Assembly: GCA_021162285.1 (NCBI GenBank)
Contig: JAGGYZ010000048.1
Location: 1 to 17,354, forward strand
Origin: Candidatus Fermentibacteraceae bacterium
GTDB taxonomy: Bacteria; Fermentibacterota; Fermentibacteria; Fermentibacterales; JCC-6
Reading direction: 5' to 3'
Length of the DNA stretch: 17,354 bases
The notes below the pieces were generated by a model. The model was not told the origin of the DNA. It did no database searches and saw only the letters and a program-made list of their open reading frames with translations. How positions within the stretch are numbered: the first letter of the stretch is position 1; every line of letters begins with the position of its first letter. The position numbers and the translations under genes were made by a program. Below are positions 14,454-17,354 of the stretch, piece after piece.

Positions 14454-15763
14454 TGACAGTACTTCTGCTTGTTACTGCTGTTTTTTTTACTGCTCAGACA
14501 GGGGATGTTCCGGCACAGGAGCTTGACCTTGCAGGGTGGGTGGCACTTGCATATCACAATTCACCTGCCGTTTCCTCTGCTGATGCTTCTCTGTTTTCAT
14601 CGCAGGCATCTTTTACCAGCAGCAGATCGTTTCTGTGGCCCTCACTGACCATGTCCGCCGGCATCACAAAGAACTGGTCAGGTGTATCACTTCCCGGCGG
14701 GGAAACAATGAACACTGAAAGCAATTTCTACTCCACCGGGCTTTCCCTGTCCCAGGAACTGCTTCAATCAGGCGGTCAGAACTGGTTAAACATGCAGGCA
14801 TCCGAGCTGACGCTGCAGGCAGCAGAGTCAGACTACAAAGGTGACATTCTCGCTGTGGCCATGGATGTTATAAGTTCTTACTACGGCGTTCTTGAAGCTC
14901 TGGAGCTTAAGAAGGCTGCAGAAGCGGCACACGAGAGATCTGAAAGCCAGCTTCTGAGAACGGAAGCACTTTACCGCATAGGTGGTGTGACTACACTCGA
15001 GCTGCTTCAGGTGCAGGTACAGGAGAGTAGTGACAACCTGGCTGTGAGCAGGAAGGATCAGTCTGTGTTTGCAGCATACAGCAATTTGTACAACGCCTCG
15101 GGAGTAGATCGTTCGGATGATCTGTCTCACACCTTTATCAAACTGGACGCAGTTCTGGAGCCCCTTCCAATGGAATCGGTTCAAAGTATTTCTCTTGATT
15201 ACTCCGAGAACCCCGGACTGGTTGCTGCTTCCCTGAGAGCACAGGCTGCTGAGCTTCAGGCAACCGCTGCTGGCAGAGGGTACTGGCCGAGCCTCCGGGC
15301 ATCTGCCGGCTGGAGCTGGAGCGATAACACCCTTGATGACATTGACAGAATGTTCGATAACGACGGATACAATGTGGGGCTCAACCTTTCCTGGAACATC
15401 TTTGACGGGCTTCTCCGGGAATCAAGGATAAATTCTGCCAGAGCATCTGATCTTGCCTCCCATGCTGCACTGGAAACAATGCAGAACAGCGTGAGAACAT
15501 CTGTTGAATCGCTGAGTAATTCGCTGAAGATCGATATTCAATACTACAGTGATTCAGAACTGATGCTGGAACAGGCCCGGGAACAGTACCGGTTGTCTGT
15601 TATGTCTTATGAAATGGGAGCTCTGTCTCTGATGGATCTTCTCGATGCTCAGTCTGACCTTGCACAGTCGGAAGCTAATCTTGTATCGGCAAAGGTAACT
15701 GCACTGAAAACAGAGGCATCTCTCATGGTCCAGCTGGGCAGAATGCCCAGAGTGGGAGAGTAG
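14453..15763 (+). CDS. TolC family outer-membrane efflux protein
   Basis: A 436-residue protein forming the outer-membrane and periplasmic duct of an efflux or secretion pump (a trimer in the family). A short hydrophobic leader (residues 2-14, then an AQ...PAQE region) looks like a signal peptide. Two repeats of long alternating helices follow, typical of the OEP fold: one around residues 25-230 and one around 240-432, with LRASAGWSWSDN, VGLNLSWNIFDGLLRESRI and a final MGALSLMDLLDAQSDLAQSEANLVSAKV. Its presence implies a Gram-negative, two-membrane cell. No membrane-fusion protein or inner-membrane pump is in the window, so the partner is unknown. A strong AAGGAGGA ends two bases before the ATG, which itself overlaps the previous stop. 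Confidence 0.9.
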   Translation: MTVLLLVTAVFFTAQTGDVPAQELDLAGWVALAYHNSPAVSSADASLFSSQASFTSSRSFLWPSLTMSAGITKNWSGVSLPGGETMNTESNFYSTGLSLSQELLQSGGQNWLNMQASELTLQAAESDYKGDILAVAMDVISSYYGVLEALELKKAAEAAHERSESQLLRTEALYRIGGVTTLELLQVQVQESSDNLAVSRKDQSVFAAYSNLYNASGVDRSDDLSHTFIKLDAVLEPLPMESVQSISLDYSENPGLVAASLRAQAAELQATAAGRGYWPSLRASAGWSWSDNTLDDIDRMFDNDGYNVGLNLSWNIFDGLLRESRINSARASDLASHAALETMQNSVRTSVESLSNSLKIDIQYYSDSELMLEQAREQYRLSVMSYEMGALSLMDLLDAQSDLAQSEANLVSAKVTALKTEASLMVQLGRMPRVGE

Positions 15764-17354
15764 TGAAAAGATACTTCTTCTCTGCTCTGTTTCTGCTGAC
15801 CACGCTTGTTTTCGGAAAGAACATGTGGGAGACCCACGGTCACAATTTTTCTTATTCCCCCTTCGGTTCCGGGGAGCAGAAAGTAATGTTTCCTGTGGCC
15901 TGGGATGTGAGATCCGCCAACGGTCTGCTGAATACATGGCTGAGACTTTACAGTCCTTCCCTGGCAAATCCGGTGTATGCCATTTTGAGAGAGTCCATGG
16001 AAAACGGCTTCAACACCGCTGTTGTAAGGGCGGAACTCACAGACAAGTGGTTTCCCGAGCAGCCCGGTGCTTACGGAGACAAGTTTTTTCCGATTGCCTG
16101 CCAGCTAAGAAATATGGGTCTTAATGTTATTGCCGGCGGCATAAGAACCAGCCTCGATGAGAATGATCACAACCAGTCGGTGATAGACTATCTGAAACTG
16201 TACATACCGCTTACAGCCGGGGATTTTGCCGGGGATATTATCGGTATTTTCGCCTTTGATGAACCTGATGTAAAGTATCTTGAAAATCCATCTCAAGCGG
16301 ACCAGTGGGTTGAACTTGTTTCCTACTGGAACGAAGTCTGCAGGTCTGAGCTGGATCTTCCGGTACTGTGTTACTTCGCGAAGTTCGCTGATGCAACACC
16401 GGATGGCCAGATGTCTTACTACGCGGATACCACCAGAATTCTGCACCGGATGGCCCGGTTTACAGACATGGTGGGTATGGACATGTACCCTGTGAAAAAC
16501 AATTTCAGAAGAACAGACCTTCTTCAGACTTCAGACGAAGAACCGGTTTTTGTCGCAGCTACAGACCTTGTCCAGACCGACCAGGAACAGATACAGGCAA
16601 TGAACAGCCGGGATGAGTTGATAAGAGTATTTGCTGCAGGTGATTCAGCGCAGATTGTTGTGGATGATATTGTGTGGGACGGTGTTGATCTTGGCCTTGA
16701 AACACACTGGACCGGTGAACTTCCGTTCCTTCCGGATGAGATGTCCTCCTCAGATTTCAGAGCAGGATTCGCCGCTTATTCGGGTACCGGGTATGTAAAC
16801 AGCGCTTTGGTTCTCTGGCAGCATTCCCAGCCTGTTGACCAGGCTGTTGTTGTGGTCAGTGACCACGGTGAGCCTGCATTTCGCACTCTGCCGGAGTTTC
16901 CGGAGTGTAACACTATGATGCCCCTGTTTTTCTCCGTGGGACAGACTGATTACTGGTCGGATCTTGACGATGCAGAAGGTATTATCGGCCACGGAAGGCT
17001 GGCGGTGCTTGCAGGAATGGAAGACCAGACTGGAACCCGGTACATGATGCTTTTTACCGCATCGACGGCAGAACCCAACGATCTTGAAGCAGTTTTTCAG
17101 CAGCCGGTGAAGCTGTTCTTCATGGCCGAGACCGCTTTCTGGGGAACTTTCTGGGGTGCATGGTATGAAGCTGGCACCACACAGACCCTTGCCCACAACG
17201 GTTTTGTTATTGCAGATGAATGTGGTAACTATGTTACCCTGAACCAGATAAACCGAGATTACTGGCAGCTGTTTCCCGGCTACGGGGCTATACAGTATTC
17301 GAACCTGTTCGGCTTTGAGGGTATGCCGGACATGGTTCGTGTTTCCAGAGCAGA
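15763..17354 (+). CDS. Secreted TIM-barrel, glycoside-hydrolase-like protein (3' truncated)
   Basis: I translated this frame by hand: 530 codons without a stop, running off the window end. It starts with GTG sharing a base with the tolC stop (TAGTG), with GGGAG just upstream. The N-terminus (MKRYFFSALFLLTTLVFG) is a clear signal peptide. The next 300 or so residues look like a (beta/alpha)8 hydrolase fold. GFNTAVVRAEL and MGLNVIAGGI are strand-like. IIGIFAFDEPDV (F165-D-E167-P168) resembles the acid/base strand of clan A-type glycoside hydrolases (where NEP or DEP is seen), and TDMVGMDMYPV (D235 to V244) matches the DxxGxDxYP strand in many such proteins. Residues after about 350 are richer in beta and aromatic residues (WGTFWGAWYEAG) and may be an accessory domain. 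Whether a T9SS sorting domain ends the protein cannot be seen. Substrate unknown; fold call moderate, gene call strong. Confidence 0.8.
   Translation, partial: MKRYFFSALFLLTTLVFGKNMWETHGHNFSYSPFGSGEQKVMFPVAWDVRSANGLLNTWLRLYSPSLANPVYAILRESMENGFNTAVVRAELTDKWFPEQPGAYGDKFFPIACQLRNMGLNVIAGGIRTSLDENDHNQSVIDYLKLYIPLTAGDFAGDIIGIFAFDEPDVKYLENPSQADQWVELVSYWNEVCRSELDLPVLCYFAKFADATPDGQMSYYADTTRILHRMARFTDMVGMDMYPVKNNFRRTDLLQTSDEEPVFVAATDLVQTDQEQIQAMNSRDELIRVFAAGDSAQIVVDDIVWDGVDLGLETHWTGELPFLPDEMSSSDFRAGFAAYSGTGYVNSALVLWQHSQPVDQAVVVVSDHGEPAFRTLPEFPECNTMMPLFFSVGQTDYWSDLDDAEGIIGHGRLAVLAGMEDQTGTRYMMLFTASTAEPNDLEAVFQQPVKLFFMAETAFWGTFWGAWYEAGTTQTLAHNGFVIADECGNYVTLNQINRDYWQLFPGYGAIQYSNLFGFEGMPDMVRVSRA

Noticed and set aside
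13907..14557. Minus-strand open frame of 216 codons opposite the Yip1-like gene
   Set aside because: No recognisable domain. The plus-strand frame gives a coherent membrane protein with ribosome-binding site and coupled ends, so the antisense frame is an artefact.

Overview
The window looks like the chromosome of a bacterium from the Fibrobacterota-Chlorobiota-Bacteroidota (FCB) side of the tree, or a related uncultured phylum. The main clue is the first, partial protein. It ends in a roughly 78-residue domain with the PNP...GVYLI pattern of type IX secretion (T9SS) type A sorting domains. Base composition is near balanced by eye. A genus cannot be named from the sequence alone.

Layout. (1) 3-839: C-terminal part of a secreted protein, probably an Ntn-hydrolase of the C45 / linear-amide hydrolase type, with a T9SS sorting domain. 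(2) 840-979: a short AT-rich intergenic stretch with a promoter-like pair and a perfect 13-bp direct repeat, ahead of an AAA/DUF4143 ATPase (980-2344). (3) 2425-3978, minus strand: an NFACT (RqcH/FbpA-like) protein, convergent with the ATPase. (4) 3979-4144: a compact divergent promoter region. (5) 4145 to the window end: an unbroken plus-strand run of twelve genes. Almost every stop codon overlaps the next start; the only gap is 4 bp. In order they are yicC, a gmk-coaB fusion, family 4 uracil-DNA glycosylase, dnaB, radA, a PIN/TRAM membrane protein, an ispD-ispF fusion, a DedA-type membrane protein, glgA, a Yip1-like membrane protein, a TolC-family outer-membrane protein, and a large secreted TIM-barrel-like protein that runs off the window.

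How the genes fit together. The long run mixes housekeeping functions: RNA turnover (YicC), GMP phosphorylation and a CoA step (Gmk-CoaB), replication and repair (Udg, DnaB, RadA), isoprenoid precursors (IspDF), glycogen (GlgA) and envelope or export proteins (DedA, TolC). One strong sigma70-like promoter at 4074-4102 could drive all of it. The tight overlaps suggest translational coupling.

Most unusual points. A single reading frame joins a complete guanylate kinase to a complete phosphopantothenate-cysteine ligase (CoaB) domain. The omega subunit gene (rpoZ) and the CoaC domain, which often lie between or beside these two, are absent here. The glycogen synthase has Ser in place of the usual Lys of its KxGGL motif. 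The PIN domain of the PIN/TRAM protein has apparently lost part of its acidic active site. The last gene is an open frame of at least 530 codons. No RNA gene, CRISPR array, insertion sequence or prophage was seen.
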